From Streptomyces albospinus (GTDB lineage Bacteria > Actinomycetota > Actinomycetes > Streptomycetales > Streptomycetaceae), in the NCBI RefSeq assembly GCF_014648695.1, contig NZ_BMRP01000009.1, positions 119,861 to 157,490 on the forward strand: 37,630 bases of DNA. The letters are read 5' to 3'. Shown piece by piece: positions 1 through 8,049 of this stretch. A model generated the notes under the pieces. The model saw nothing but the letters and a program-made list of their open reading frames with translations, was not told the origin of the DNA and did not search any database. The number at the start of each line of letters is the position of its first letter. The stretch's first letter is position 1. Both the position numbers and the translations under genes were made by a program.

Positions 1-204
1 CGAAGCCACACCGCCAGGGTTTGCCGCCGGGAGTTCCGCTGTGGGGCGGCGCTCCGTGGCAACGACGTAAACCATACCCGATGGCTGGGGGTGCTTCGCC
101 ACTCGATTGCGGAGCGCTGGATCTTGGTCGGGTGGCTAGGCTTGGCGGGCGGTCCGGGAAGGGCCGCGCCTCTGATGGATCTACGTACGAGGAGCCAACT
201 CAAC

Positions 205-693
205 ATGGCCGACTCCAGTTTCGACATCGTCTCGAAGGTCGAGCGGCAGGAGGTCGACAACGCCCTCAACCAGGCCGCCAAGGAGATCTCGCAGCGCTAC
301 GACTTCAAGGGCGTGGGCGCGTCGATCGAGTGGTCGGGCGAGAAGATCGAAATGCGCGCCAACGCCGAGGAGCGGGTGAAGGCCGTCCTGGACATCTTCC
401 AGTCCAAGCTGGTCAAGCGCGGGATCTCGCTGAAGGCCCTGGACGCCGGCGAGCCGCAGGCGTCGGGCAAGGAGTACAAGATCGTCGCCTCTATCGAGGA
501 GGGGATCTCACAGGAGAACGCGAAGAAGGTCGCCAAGATCATCCGCGACGAGGGCCCGAAGGGCGTCAAGGCGCAGGTGCAGGGCGACGAGCTGCGGGTC
601 AGCTCCAAGAGCCGCGACGACCTCCAGTCGGTGCAGCAGCTGCTGAAGGGCAAGGACCTGGACTTCGCGATCCAGTTTGTGAACTACCGCTGA
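205..693 (+). CDS. yajQ: YajQ family (DUF520) nucleotide-binding protein
   Basis: The product is a 162-residue cytosolic protein that matches YajQ end to end: an N-terminal [20 protein letters not shown] segment, a central YDFKG motif and a C-terminal [12 protein letters not shown]. Some YajQ members bind nucleotides, including cyclic-di-GMP, in other bacteria; the role in actinobacteria is unclear. The ATG at 205 has GGAG at 191-194 ahead of it and gives the standard family length. A longer in-frame start at 91 would add an unconserved leader. It appears monocistronic and is followed by two hairpins. The first 204 bases of the window hold only its leader; I see no tRNA or other gene there. 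Confidence 0.95.
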   Translation: MADSSFDIVSKVERQEVDNALNQAAKEISQRYDFKGVGASIEWSGEKIEMRANAEERVKAVLDIFQSKLVKRGISLKALDAGEPQASGKEYKIVASIEEGISQENAKKVAKIIRDEGPKGVKAQVQGDELRVSSKSRDDLQSVQQLLKGKDLDFAIQFVNYR

Positions 694-696
694 GAA

Positions 697-763
697 CCCC
701 GGATCCGGGGTGCCTCACGCGGTGAGCGGATGGGGCGGTGCGACACGGGGGCGCACCGCCCCA
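697..763 (+). terminator. Hairpins downstream of yajQ
   Basis: A 14-bp palindrome (CCCCGGATCCGGGG, 697-710) follows the yajQ stop directly. A 12-bp perfect stem (731-742 with 752-763, 9-base loop) comes next. There is no U-tract, which is usual for high-GC actinobacterial terminators. Confidence 0.6.
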
Positions 764-805
764 CCGGCATTTCTCGGGCCACGACCGGGGCACGCCGAGC
801 GATCC

Positions 806-836
806 TTGACCTCGACTTTGGTTGAGATTGCAGGGT
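806..836 (+). promoter_or_regulatory. MerR-type promoter/operator with 19-bp spacer
   Basis: A TTGACC -35 element (806-811) and a CAGGGT -10-like element (831-836) are separated by 19 bp. The spacer region carries a dyad, ACCTCGAC (809-816) against GTTGAGAT (821-828), with 6 of 8 positions paired. A long spacer with a central dyad is the hallmark of promoters controlled by MerR-family activators. The predicted transcription start, about 843, coincides with the ATG of the next gene, so the mRNA could be leaderless. No merR gene lies in the window, so the regulator would act from elsewhere. Confidence 0.55.
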
Positions 837-842
837 GAGGGC

Positions 843-1613
843 ATGACCTCTTCGCCTTCACCTTCGCCGTCGCCCTCTTCCCGTTCTTCCGTTTCTGCTT
901 CTGTTGTTGCTGCTCCTTCCGGCGGCTTTCGTACCGACGTCTTTCCGGAGATACGGCGGGCGGATGCCGGTGCCGTACTGATCGGTGAATGGGACGCGGG
1001 GAGCCCCGAGGGCCAGCGGGCCGTGCTGGACGGCGTCGCACGGGCCTGGGAGGAGACGCCGCTGCCGGACGGGCTCCTCTCGCAGGTGCTGTTCGCCGGG
1101 ACGGACGAGCGCAGCGTGCTCAACTACGCCCAGTGGACGAGCAGTTCGGCGCACCGGGAGTTCGTCCGCACCGAGGGCGCCGGGCTCGCGGAACGGATCG
1201 CGGCGGTGCTGGACGGCGTCGGAGGCGTCGGCGATGCCGGGCCCGGGCGGTTCCGGCTGCACGGGAGCCTGCTCCTGCCGGAGGGCGAGGCGCCGGCGCC
1301 GGGCTGCGTCGTACGGGTCGCGTTCCGGACGGCGGGGCACGAGCCGGCCCGGCGGCTCGTGGACGGGCTGCTGGAGATGTTCGGCGGGCGGCAGAGCGGG
1401 GACGGCGGGATCGCCTCGCACTTCCACATCAGTGAGGACGGCACCCAGGTCGTCAACTACAGCGAGTGGACCGACGCGCAGTCCCACGAGCGGGTGGCCG
1501 GCACCCAGTTGCAGGACGGCGGGGCGGTGATGCGCTTCATCGCGGGCGTGGAGGGCGTCGAGCCGCTCGGATTCCGGCGGTACACGGCCCCCCGGGGGCT
1601 GGTACGCGCCTGA
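843..1613 (+). CDS. Two-domain ABM-fold (antibiotic biosynthesis monooxygenase-like) protein
   Basis: The protein has 256 residues with a Ser/Pro-rich N-terminus followed by two related halves. Each half carries a dimeric alpha/beta-barrel signature ending in an NY-x-x-WT motif: VLNYAQWTSSSAHREFV in the first and VVNYSEWTDAQSHERVAG in the second. This fits a tandem ABM-domain protein of the kind Streptomyces places under MerR control. ABM proteins are cofactor-free monooxygenases or haem/quinone-binding proteins; no substrate can be assigned. I chose ATG 843, preceded by AGGGTGAGG, over a TTG at 822 that lies inside the operator. If the transcript is leaderless, 843 is also the first base. 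Confidence 0.8.
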   Translation: MTSSPSPSPSPSSRSSVSASVVAAPSGGFRTDVFPEIRRADAGAVLIGEWDAGSPEGQRAVLDGVARAWEETPLPDGLLSQVLFAGTDERSVLNYAQWTSSSAHREFVRTEGAGLAERIAAVLDGVGGVGDAGPGRFRLHGSLLLPEGEAPAPGCVVRVAFRTAGHEPARRLVDGLLEMFGGRQSGDGGIASHFHISEDGTQVVNYSEWTDAQSHERVAGTQLQDGGAVMRFIAGVEGVEPLGFRRYTAPRGLVRA

Positions 1614-1649
1614 GGCGGCATCAGGCGGTGAACGGCCGATCCGCGGCGC

Positions 1650-1680
1650 GATTTCGCGGCCGAGCGGCAGCAGAGTGATC
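1650..1680 (-). pseudogene. yccF 3' scrap
   Basis: Read on the minus strand, this stretch encodes ITLLPLGREI, the C-terminal signature of the YccF proteins at 2216 and 3220. It then diverges (APRIGRS) and lacks the usual stop. It is the outermost of four yccF tails here and marks the edge of the duplication. Confidence 0.55.
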
Positions 1681-1795
1681 ATCTCGGGGAGCCGTCACCG
1701 CGACGGAGTAGCGCAGCGTGCTCATGACGTTACTGCTTCGTTATCGCGGTGATCCCGGCTCAGGACCGGGACCAGGACAGGAAGGACGTTCCGTC

Positions 1796-2128
1796 GTGGG
1801 TAAGACATTGCATGTGGTCGCGGGCGCCCTCGGGGCCGGTGCGCTGCTGCTTTCGGTGGCAGGCACGGCAAGCGCCGGGGGCCGGGGTGGCGAGATCTTC
1901 GATCAGGACATTCACTGCGCACCGTCATTCAGCTTGAGCCTGATTCCGCCCCTCACGCCCGGGGACGGTTGCCGCACGAACATCTTCATCGACAACCAGA
2001 AGAGGATCGCCAGCATCACCCAGAACGCCGGGGGCAGCATTTCCAGCACCGTCGTGGCGGACACGTTCGGACGGGGCGGACGGGGCGGCCTGGGACGGGG
2101 CACCCTGGGCTTCTTCAACGGCCGCTGA
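1796..2128 (+). CDS. Small secreted protein, copy 1 (unknown function)
   Basis: The 110-residue product starts with a typical Sec signal peptide (basic MGKTLH, a hydrophobic stretch, then TASA before GGRGGEIF), with probable cleavage after residue 25 or so. The mature part of about 85 residues has two cysteines (DIHCAPS and GDGCRTN), which could form a disulfide, and a Gly/Arg-rich C-terminus. I do not recognise the family. GTG 1796 follows GGAAGGA (1780-1786) at good spacing; an upstream in-frame start at 1718 would destroy the signal peptide. The near-identical paralogue lies at 2797, and each copy faces a yccF gene. Confidence 0.75.
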   Translation: MGKTLHVVAGALGAGALLLSVAGTASAGGRGGEIFDQDIHCAPSFSLSLIPPLTPGDGCRTNIFIDNQKRIASITQNAGGSISSTVVADTFGRGGRGGLGRGTLGFFNGR

Positions 2129-2141
2129 CACAACCGCCGCA

Positions 2142-2164
2142 CCCCGGAGCGCGATACTCCGGGG
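2142..2164. terminator. Bidirectional hairpin between secreted protein 1 and yccF copy
   Basis: CCCCGGAG (2142-2149) pairs with CTCCGGGG (2157-2164) across a 7-base loop. The hairpin sits between convergent genes, and its exact counterpart in unit B is at 3146-3168. Confidence 0.6.
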
Positions 2165-2215
2165 CGCGGCGTCGCGCATTGCGCATCTGCGCGTTGCGTT
2201 TCAGCACGTGGCGTT

Positions 2216-2506
2216 TCAGCGCGTCGCGAAGGGCTCGTCGGTGGGGACGATCTCGCGGCCGAGCGGCAGCAGGGAGATCGGGATCATCTTGAAGTTGGCG
2301 ATGCCGAACGGGATCCCGATGATCGTCACACACAGCGCGATACCGGTGACGATGTGGCCCAGGGCCAGCCACCAGCCCGGGAAGACGATCCAGATGATGT
2401 TGCCGATCACCAAACCGGCACCGGCGTCACGCCGCTCCACGGTCGTCCGGCCGAACGGCCACAGGGCATAGCCGGCGATGCGGAACGACGCGATGCCGAA
2501 CGGGAT
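2216..2506 (-). pseudogene. Truncated yccF copy
   Basis: The reading frame encodes about 96 residues nearly identical to the C-terminal three quarters of the intact YccF at 3220-3612, from IPFGIASF to the shared PFATR end. It lacks the first ~34 residues, which include the first transmembrane segment. Beyond 2506 the frame runs into unrelated sequence and could start at an ATG near 2542, giving a hybrid N-terminus (MALLRDADPRNS). No clear ribosome binding site supports that start, so I treat it as a remnant of unequal recombination. Confidence 0.7.
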
Positions 2507-2617
2507 GCTGTTCCGAGGGTCAGCATCGCGCAACAAAGCCACTCAGGTTCTGCCTCACGGTCTGACCAGCGACTTTCCTGGCTAGGGCGGGTGCTCCGAG
2601 CACCCGCCCTCTCCTGT
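2507..2617. other. Unique insert between the duplicated units
   Basis: These 111 bases have no counterpart in the other unit. They hold a 12-bp perfect inverted repeat (AGGGCGGGTGCT at 2584-2595 with AGCACCCGCCCT at 2599-2610, loop CCG), which can act as a terminator. The segment near 2516-2545 (GTCAGCATCGCGCAACAAAG) is unlike its surroundings and could be the scar of an insertion sequence end; that is a guess. Confidence 0.4.
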
Positions 2618-2678
2618 TCAGCGCGTCGCGAAGGGCTGGTCGGTGGGGACGATCTCGCGGCCGAGCGGCAGCAGGGTG
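2618..2678 (-). pseudogene. yccF 3' scrap with stop codon
   Basis: The minus strand encodes ITLLPLGREIVPTDQPFATR and a stop, the complete tail of YccF, and nothing upstream of it. It lies just before unit B in the same relative place as the scrap at 1650-1680, so tail plus secreted gene was probably part of an older repeat. Confidence 0.65.
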
Positions 2679-2796
2679 ATCGGCTTCGGGCGCCGTCACC
2701 ACGACGGAGTAGCGCAGCGTGCTCATGGCGTAACTGCTTCGTTATCGCGGTGATCCCGGCTCAGGACCGGGACCAGGACAGGAAGGACGTTCCGTC

Positions 2797-3132
2797 GTGG
2801 GTAAGACAATGCGTGTGGTCGCGGGCACCCTCGGGACCGGTGCGCTGCTGCTGTCGGCGGCAGGCACGGCCAACGCCGGGGGCCGGGGTGGCGAGATCTT
2901 CGATCAGGACATTCACTGCGCGCCGTCATCCAGCTTTTTGAGCCTGATTCCGCCCCTCACGCCCGGGGACGGTTGCCGCACGAACATCTTCATCGACAAC
3001 CAGAAGAACATCGCCAGCATCACCCAGAACGCCGGGGACAGCATTTCCAGCACCGTCGTGGCGGACACGTTCGGACGGGGCGGACGGGGCGGCCTGGGAC
3101 GGGGCACCCTGGGCTTCTTCAACGGCCGCTGA
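2797..3132 (+). CDS. Small secreted protein, copy 2 (unknown function)
   Basis: This is a 111-residue paralogue of the protein at 1796, with the same layout: signal peptide ending TANA before GGRGGEIF, two cysteines (DIHCAPS and GDGCRTN), a conserved FIDNQK segment and a Gly/Arg-rich FGRGGRGG tail. About a dozen residues differ, most of them conservative, which suggests both copies stayed under selection after duplication. GTG 2797 has the same GGAAGGA ribosome site. Function is unknown; the repeated pairing with YccF is the only contextual clue. Confidence 0.75.
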   Translation: MGKTMRVVAGTLGTGALLLSAAGTANAGGRGGEIFDQDIHCAPSSSFLSLIPPLTPGDGCRTNIFIDNQKNIASITQNAGDSISSTVVADTFGRGGRGGLGRGTLGFFNGR

Positions 3133-3145
3133 CACAACCGCCGCA

Positions 3146-3168
3146 CCCCGGAGCGCGATACTCCGGGG
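3146..3168. terminator. Bidirectional hairpin between secreted protein 2 and yccF
   Basis: CCCCGGAG (3146-3153) pairs with CTCCGGGG (3161-3168) over a 7-base loop, at the convergent junction, exactly as in unit A. Confidence 0.6.
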
Positions 3169-3219
3169 CGCGGCGTCATGCATGGGGCATCTGCGCGTTG
3201 CGTTTCAGCACGTGGCGTT

Positions 3220-3612
3220 TCAGCGCGTCGCGAAGGGCTCGTCGATGGGGACGATCTCGCGGCCGAGCGGCAGCAGGGAGATCGGGATCATCTTGAAGTT
3301 GGCGATGCCGAACGGGATCCCGATGATCGTCACACACAGCGCGATACCGGTGACGATGTGGCCCAGAGCCAGCCACCAGCCCGCGAAGACGATCCAGATG
3401 ATGTTGCCGATCACCGAACCGGCACCGGCGTCACGCCGCTCCACGGTCGTCCGGCCGAACGGCCACAGGGCGTAGCCGGCGATGCGGAACGACGCGATGC
3501 CGAACGGGATCGTGACGATCAGGATGCAGCAGATCAGGCCCGCGAGTGCGTAGCCGAGCGCCATCCAGAATCCACTGAGGATCAGCCAGAGAATGTTGAG
3601 GATGAACTTCAT
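3220..3612 (-). CDS. YccF domain (DUF307) inner membrane protein
   Basis: The 130-residue membrane protein contains two internal YccF repeats: IPFGIASFRIAGYALWPFGR near residue 36 and IPFGIANFKMIPISLLPLGR near residue 97, each following a hydrophobic helix. This doubled IPFGIA...PxGR pattern defines the family; its biochemical role is not established. ATG 3612 is preceded by GGAAGG at good spacing. The gene is convergent with the secreted-protein gene at 2797 and shares its hairpin. A truncated copy and two tail scraps lie further left. Confidence 0.85.
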   Translation of the reverse strand: MKFILNILWLILSGFWMALGYALAGLICCILIVTIPFGIASFRIAGYALWPFGRTTVERRDAGAGSVIGNIIWIVFAGWWLALGHIVTGIALCVTIIGIPFGIANFKMIPISLLPLGREIVPIDEPFATR

Positions 3613-3739
3613 GATCGGCAGCCTTCCACGTGCACGGCGAGTGTTTCCGCCGTGCTAGACGCGCCGGACCGTACGGGACGTTGCCTTCATCTTGCGGGGA
3701 GGTGGGCGGCGGCGCCAGCGGCCGGGGGCGGGGCCGGGT

Positions 3740-4606
3740 TCAGGGGCGGTGGTGGCCGGCCATCTGTTCCAGGCGGGTGATGCGGTCGTGCATCGGGGGG
3801 TGGGTGGAGAACAGGCGGGAGAGGCCCTCGCCGGGGCGGAAGGGATTGGCGATCATCATGTGGCTCGCGGTCTCCAGGCGGGGCTCGGGCGGGAGCGGGA
3901 GCTGCTGGGTGCCCGTTTCGAGCTTGCGCAGGGCGGAGGCCAGGGCGAGCGGGTCGCCGGTGAGCTGAGCGCCCGAGGCGTCGGCCTGGTATTCGCGGGA
4001 GCGGCTGACGGCCAGCTGGATCAGGGAGGCCGCGATCGGGCCGAGGATCATGATCAGCAGCATGCCCACGATGCCGGGGCCCTCGTCGTCGTCCGAGCGC
4101 CCAACGGGGATCAGCCAGGCGAAGTTGACCAGGAACATCACGACGGAGGCCAGGGCGCCCGCGACGGAGGAGATGAGGATGTCGCGGTTGTAGACGTGGC
4201 TGAGCTCATGGCCGATGACGCCGCGCAGTTCGCGTTCGTCGAGGAGCTGGAGGATGCCGTCGGTGCAGCAGACCGCGGCGTTGCGGGGGTTGCGGCCGGT
4301 GGCGAAGGCGTTGGGCGCCTGGGTCGGGGAGATGTACAGCCGCGGCATGGGCTGGCGGGCGGTCGTCGAGAGCTCCCGCACCATGCGGTAGAGCTGTGGT
4401 GCCTCGAACTCGCTGACCGGGCGGGCGCGCATGGCGCGCAGCGCGAGCTTGTCGCTGTTCCAGTACGCGTAGGCGTTGGTGCCCACGGCTACGAGGACGG
4501 CGACGATCAGGCCCGTACGGCCGAAAAGGCTGCCGATGACGATGATGAGTGCGGACAGTCCCCCGAGGAGTACGGCGGTCCTGAGCCCGTTGTGCCGGCG
4601 GTGCAC
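3740..4606 (-). CDS. htpX: HtpX-like M48 membrane metalloprotease
   Basis: The 288-residue protein has two N-terminal membrane helices (about residues 8-45), the zinc-binding HELSH motif at 133-137 and the third ligand in [11 protein letters not shown] (Glu205). Two more hydrophobic segments lie between these motifs, and the C-terminus has the [11 protein letters not shown] segment typical of HtpX. In other bacteria HtpX degrades misfolded membrane proteins with its active site on the cytoplasmic side. GTG 4606 follows GGAGGG. The upstream DNA has a TTGACC-like -35 at 4687-4682 (minus strand) but no strong -10. Its position beside a large respiratory membrane operon is consistent with membrane quality control, although that link is inferred. 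Confidence 0.9.
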   Translation of the reverse strand: MHRRHNGLRTAVLLGGLSALIIVIGSLFGRTGLIVAVLVAVGTNAYAYWNSDKLALRAMRARPVSEFEAPQLYRMVRELSTTARQPMPRLYISPTQAPNAFATGRNPRNAAVCCTDGILQLLDERELRGVIGHELSHVYNRDILISSVAGALASVVMFLVNFAWLIPVGRSDDDEGPGIVGMLLIMILGPIAASLIQLAVSRSREYQADASGAQLTGDPLALASALRKLETGTQQLPLPPEPRLETASHMMIANPFRPGEGLSRLFSTHPPMHDRITRLEQMAGHHRP

Positions 4607-4793
4607 GGTACGCCCTCCAAGTGGTGCGGCAGGGGAACCCTTTGCTTCGTTTCTCCACTCTCCAGTGGACCCTTACTCACTGGTCAACGCGAGATGGGGT
4701 GGGGTGGTTCCCTTGGCGCGGCGGGGAGGCTGCGCCTGGGCGTGCGGCCGTGCGGCGTGCGGGCGTCCGTGGGGTCCGGCTGTGGTACGGCCG

Positions 4794-4808
4794 GGGCCTT
4801 GTAGGCCC
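4794..4808 (-). terminator. Short hairpin after nuoN
   Basis: GGGCC (4794-4798) pairs with GGCCC (4804-4808) 19 bases past the nuoN stop. It is a weak stem and the only candidate for ending the ten-gene nuo transcript before htpX, which is on the same strand. Confidence 0.3.
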
Positions 4809-4826
4809 TGACCCATCGGGCAGGCC

Positions 4827-6341
4827 CTAGAGGAGTGCCCCGGACGCGAAGCGGAGGACCAGCTGGGGGGCTCCGGAGAGGGCGATGCCGAGGGCCGCGG
4901 CCAGAGTGATGGCGGCGGTGAGGGGGGCCGGGATCCGGGCGCGCGGGGTTTCGGCGGCCGGGGCCCCGTCGGCGCGGAAGAGGACGGCGGTCCACTGGAG
5001 GTAGTAGTAGAGCGCGATCACGACGTTGACGGCCATCACGACGGCGAGCCAGCCCAGGCCGGCGTCGACGGCCGCGGAGAAGACCGTCACCTTCGCGAAG
5101 AGGCCGATGATGCCCGGCGGCAGACCGGCGAGGCAGAGCAGGAAGAAGCCGAGGGCGAGTGCCACCAGGGGGCGGCGGGCGTAGAGGCCCCGGTAGTCGG
5201 CGATGCGGTGGGCGGGGCTGGTGCGGGCCACCAGGGCGGCGACGGCGAAGGCGCCGAGGTTCACCGCGCCGTACATGAGGGCGTAGGCGACGGTGGAGCC
5301 GATGGCGTGCGCCGGGTCGTGGGCGTAGCCGGCGGCGGCGATCGGGACCAGGAGGTAGCCCGCCTGGCCCACCGAGGACCAGGCGAGCAGGCGGACCGCG
5401 CTGTGGGTGCGGTGGGGGTCCTGGCGGAGGGCGGCGACGTTGCCGACGGTCATGGTGAGCGCGGCGAGGACGGCCAGCGCCGGGCCCCAGACGTTCGCGT
5501 ACGAGGGGAAGCCCTGGACGGTGACGAGGATCAGGCCGGAGAAGCCGACGGCCTTGCCGACCACAGAGAGGTACGCGGCGATCGGCAGCGGCGCGCCGAC
5601 GTAGGTGTCCGGCACCCAGAAGTGGAACGGGACGGCGGCGGTCTTGAAGGCGAAGCCGACGAGGGTGAGCGCGACTCCGGCGCTCGCCAGGGTGGCCAGG
5701 CGGGGGTCCGGGAGGGCGGCGAGGGCGTGCGCCACCCGGGAGAGGTGCAGGTTCCCGGTGGCCGCGTACAGGAAGCTGACGCCGAGCAGCATCACGGCGG
5801 TGGCGGCCACGGAGGACAGGAAGAACTTCAGGGCCGCCTCGGAGGAGAGCCGGTCGCCGCGCCGCAGTCCTACGAGGGCGAAGGCGGGCAGGGAGGCCAC
5901 TTCGAGGGCGATGACCAGGGTGGCGAGGTCCCGGGAGGCGGGCAGCAGGGCGGCGCCGGCCGCGGAGGACAGCAGCAGGAACCAGTACTCGCCGGTGGGC
6001 AGGTCGTGGTCCTTGATGGTGTCGACGGAGAGCAGGGCGGTCAGCAGCGCGCCGGCCAGCACCAGGAACTGGATGACCAGGGCGAAGTGGTCGGCCGCGT
6101 AACTGCACACGTCCGGCCGGCCGGTAAGGCAGAAGGTGCGGCGGTGGCCGTCCAGGAGGGGCAGCAGGGAGAGGGCGGCGAGGGCGAGGCCCGCGGTCGC
6201 GATCCAGCCGAGCAGCGGCTTCCGGGCGGCGGGCAGGAAGAGGTCGGCGACCAGCACCGCCAGGGCGACGGCCGCGGCGATGGTGGGCGGGGCGATGGCG
6301 AGCCAGTCGACGGACTGGACCAGAGAGGTGACCGAGCTCAT
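4827..6341 (-). CDS. nuoN: NADH-quinone oxidoreductase subunit N-like
   Basis: This 504-residue antiporter-like subunit of the complex I membrane arm has about 14 helices. The proton-channel residues are present: a Glu in LEVASLPAFALVGLRR, and Lys residues in GFAFKTAAVPFHFWVPD and VGKAVGF. ATG 6341 overlaps the nuoM stop by one base and has GGAGG at good distance; a GTG three bases upstream (6344) is also possible. It is the last gene of the operon, so order and overlaps imply translational coupling. Its conserved pump residues argue that the complex still moves protons or other cations. Confidence 0.93.
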   Translation of the reverse strand: MSSVTSLVQSVDWLAIAPPTIAAAVALAVLVADLFLPAARKPLLGWIATAGLALAALSLLPLLDGHRRTFCLTGRPDVCSYAADHFALVIQFLVLAGALLTALLSVDTIKDHDLPTGEYWFLLLSSAAGAALLPASRDLATLVIALEVASLPAFALVGLRRGDRLSSEAALKFFLSSVAATAVMLLGVSFLYAATGNLHLSRVAHALAALPDPRLATLASAGVALTLVGFAFKTAAVPFHFWVPDTYVGAPLPIAAYLSVVGKAVGFSGLILVTVQGFPSYANVWGPALAVLAALTMTVGNVAALRQDPHRTHSAVRLLAWSSVGQAGYLLVPIAAAGYAHDPAHAIGSTVAYALMYGAVNLGAFAVAALVARTSPAHRIADYRGLYARRPLVALALGFFLLCLAGLPPGIIGLFAKVTVFSAAVDAGLGWLAVVMAVNVVIALYYYLQWTAVLFRADGAPAAETPRARIPAPLTAAITLAAALGIALSGAPQLVLRFASGALL

Positions 6342-7951
6342 CACTTACCGCCTCCGAGGAGCTGCTGGACGGCCGGGTTCGTGAGGCCGAGGAGGGCCGC
6401 GGGCCACAGTCCGGCGAGGACGGTGAGGGCGGCGAGGGGACTCCAGGCCGCGTATTCGTAGCGCGCGAGATCGGGGATGACAGGGGCGGCCGGGCGGGGC
6501 GCCGCGGTGTCCGCCGCGGGTGCCGTCCCCGCGGCCAGGGTGCCGCCCATGCAGACCCGGCGGACGACGAGCAGCAGGTACGCGGCGGTCAGCAGGGTGC
6601 CGAGGCCGGCCAGTGCCATGAACGTCAGGAAGGCGGGGCGGCTCAGGCCCGCGGCCGGGCGGAAGGCGCCGAACATCGCGAGCATCTCGCCCCAGAAGCC
6701 GGCCAGTCCGGGCAGGCCCAGGGAGGCGACCGCCCCGAAGGCGAGCAGTCCGCCGAAGCGGGGCGCCCTGCCGTAGAGGGCGGCGCCGGTGGCGCCCGCC
6801 AGGGTGTCGATGTCGGTGCTGCCGCAGCGGTCCTTGAGCGCGCCGACGAGGAAGAACAACAGGCCGGTGATCAGGCCGTGCGCGATGTTGGCGAACAGGG
6901 CGCCGTTGACGCCGGTGGGGGTCATGCTCGCGATGCCCAGCAGGACGAAGCCCATGTGGCCGACGGAGCTGTACGCGATCAGGCGCTTGAGGTCGCCCTT
7001 GGCGCCCTTGCGGACGAGGGCGAGGCAGGCGAGGGACCCGTAGATGATGCCCACGGCGGCGAGCGCGGCGAGGTAGGGCGCGAGGGTGTGCATGCCCTCG
7101 GGGGTGATGGGCAGCGCGATCCGCACGAAGCCGTAGGTGCCCATTTTCAGCAGGACGCCGGCCAGCAGCACCGAGCCGACGGTGGGGGCGGCGGTGTGGG
7201 CGTCGGGCAGCCAGCTGTGCAGCGGCCACAGCGGGGACTTGACGGCCAGTCCGATGCCGACGGCGAGCACCGCGATCAGCTGGACCGTGTGGCTGAGCTG
7301 GGCTTTCGGGCCGTTGTCAGTGGCGAGTGCGACCATGTCGAACGTGCCGGATTTCAGGCCGATGAGGAGGAGGCCGAGCAGCATGACGACCGAGCCGAGC
7401 AGCGTGTAGAGGATGAACTTCCACGCCGCTGCCTGCTTCTGCGCACCGCCCCAGCGGGCGATGAGGAAGTACATCGGGATGAGGACCATCTCGAAGGCGA
7501 GGAAGAACAGCATCAGGTCGAGGACGGCGAAGGTCGCGAGGGTGCCGGACTCCAGGACGAGCAGCAGCGCCACAAATGCCTTGGGTGACGGGCCCGTTGG
7601 CATCTTGAAGTAGCTGTAGAGGGCGCAGAGGAAGGTCAGCAGCGCGGTCAGGACGAGGAGGGGGAGCGAGATGCCGTCCACGCCGAGGTGGATACGGATG
7701 CCGAGCGCCGGGATCCAGCTGATGTCGGTGGTGGCCTGCATACGGGCCGGGTGGCCGCGGTCGAAGCCGGCGGCCAGCGCGAGGGACGCGGCGAGCACGA
7801 CCGCGGTGACGGTCACGCCGTGGCGCAGTACGGCCTGGTCGGGGTTCTTGCCCTTCAGGCCGGGCGGGGCCGGCAGCAGGGCGGCCAGCGCGCCGACGAG
7901 GGGAAGGACGACGGCGCCCGCGAGGAGGATCTGCATGGCGGTGTGATTCAC
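6341..7951 (-). CDS. nuoM: NADH-quinone oxidoreductase subunit M-like
   Basis: A 536-residue antiporter-like proton-pumping subunit with roughly 14 helices. It shows the conserved Glu in FEMVLIPMYFLIARWGG, the channel motif in AVKSPLWPLHSWLPDAH and the KGDLKRLIAYSSVGHMGF signature of NuoM. GTG 7951 follows GAGGAGGG and is separated from the end of nuoL by 98 bases, the widest gap in the operon; I see no promoter there. A low-complexity Ala/Pro insert (about residues 475-495) near the C-terminus is unusual but lies in a loop. Confidence 0.93.
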   Translation of the reverse strand: MNHTAMQILLAGAVVLPLVGALAALLPAPPGLKGKNPDQAVLRHGVTVTAVVLAASLALAAGFDRGHPARMQATTDISWIPALGIRIHLGVDGISLPLLVLTALLTFLCALYSYFKMPTGPSPKAFVALLLVLESGTLATFAVLDLMLFFLAFEMVLIPMYFLIARWGGAQKQAAAWKFILYTLLGSVVMLLGLLLIGLKSGTFDMVALATDNGPKAQLSHTVQLIAVLAVGIGLAVKSPLWPLHSWLPDAHTAAPTVGSVLLAGVLLKMGTYGFVRIALPITPEGMHTLAPYLAALAAVGIIYGSLACLALVRKGAKGDLKRLIAYSSVGHMGFVLLGIASMTPTGVNGALFANIAHGLITGLLFFLVGALKDRCGSTDIDTLAGATGAALYGRAPRFGGLLAFGAVASLGLPGLAGFWGEMLAMFGAFRPAAGLSRPAFLTFMALAGLGTLLTAAYLLLVVRRVCMGGTLAAGTAPAADTAAPRPAAPVIPDLARYEYAAWSPLAALTVLAGLWPAALLGLTNPAVQQLLGGGK

Positions 7952-8049
7952 GGGTCAGGCCCTCCTCAGGGTTTCGGCTCCGGCACGGCCGGCTACGAGG
8001 GCTGTCGGCTGGAAGTACGGGGGTCGGCCCCAGGGGGATGGCAGCACGG

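Larger units (their letters stand above)
1649..2506. repeat. Tandem duplication, unit A
   Basis: This block is closely similar to 2650-3510, offset by about 1001-1004 bp. It contains a yccF tail scrap, a conserved leader with a small hairpin (1753-1771), a secreted-protein gene, a bidirectional hairpin and a convergent yccF copy. The match stops abruptly at 2506, after GAACGGGAT, which is why this unit's yccF is truncated. Confidence 0.85.
2650..3510. repeat. Tandem duplication, unit B
   Basis: This is the partner of 1649-2506 and carries the intact yccF. The leader, secreted-protein gene, intergenic hairpin and most of yccF match unit A with scattered substitutions and a codon-sized difference inside the secreted protein (SFSLSL against SSSFLSL). 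Confidence 0.85.

Noticed and set aside
1..204. tRNA or riboswitch before yajQ
   Set aside because: No cloverleaf, CCA end or recognised aptamer pattern could be found by eye.
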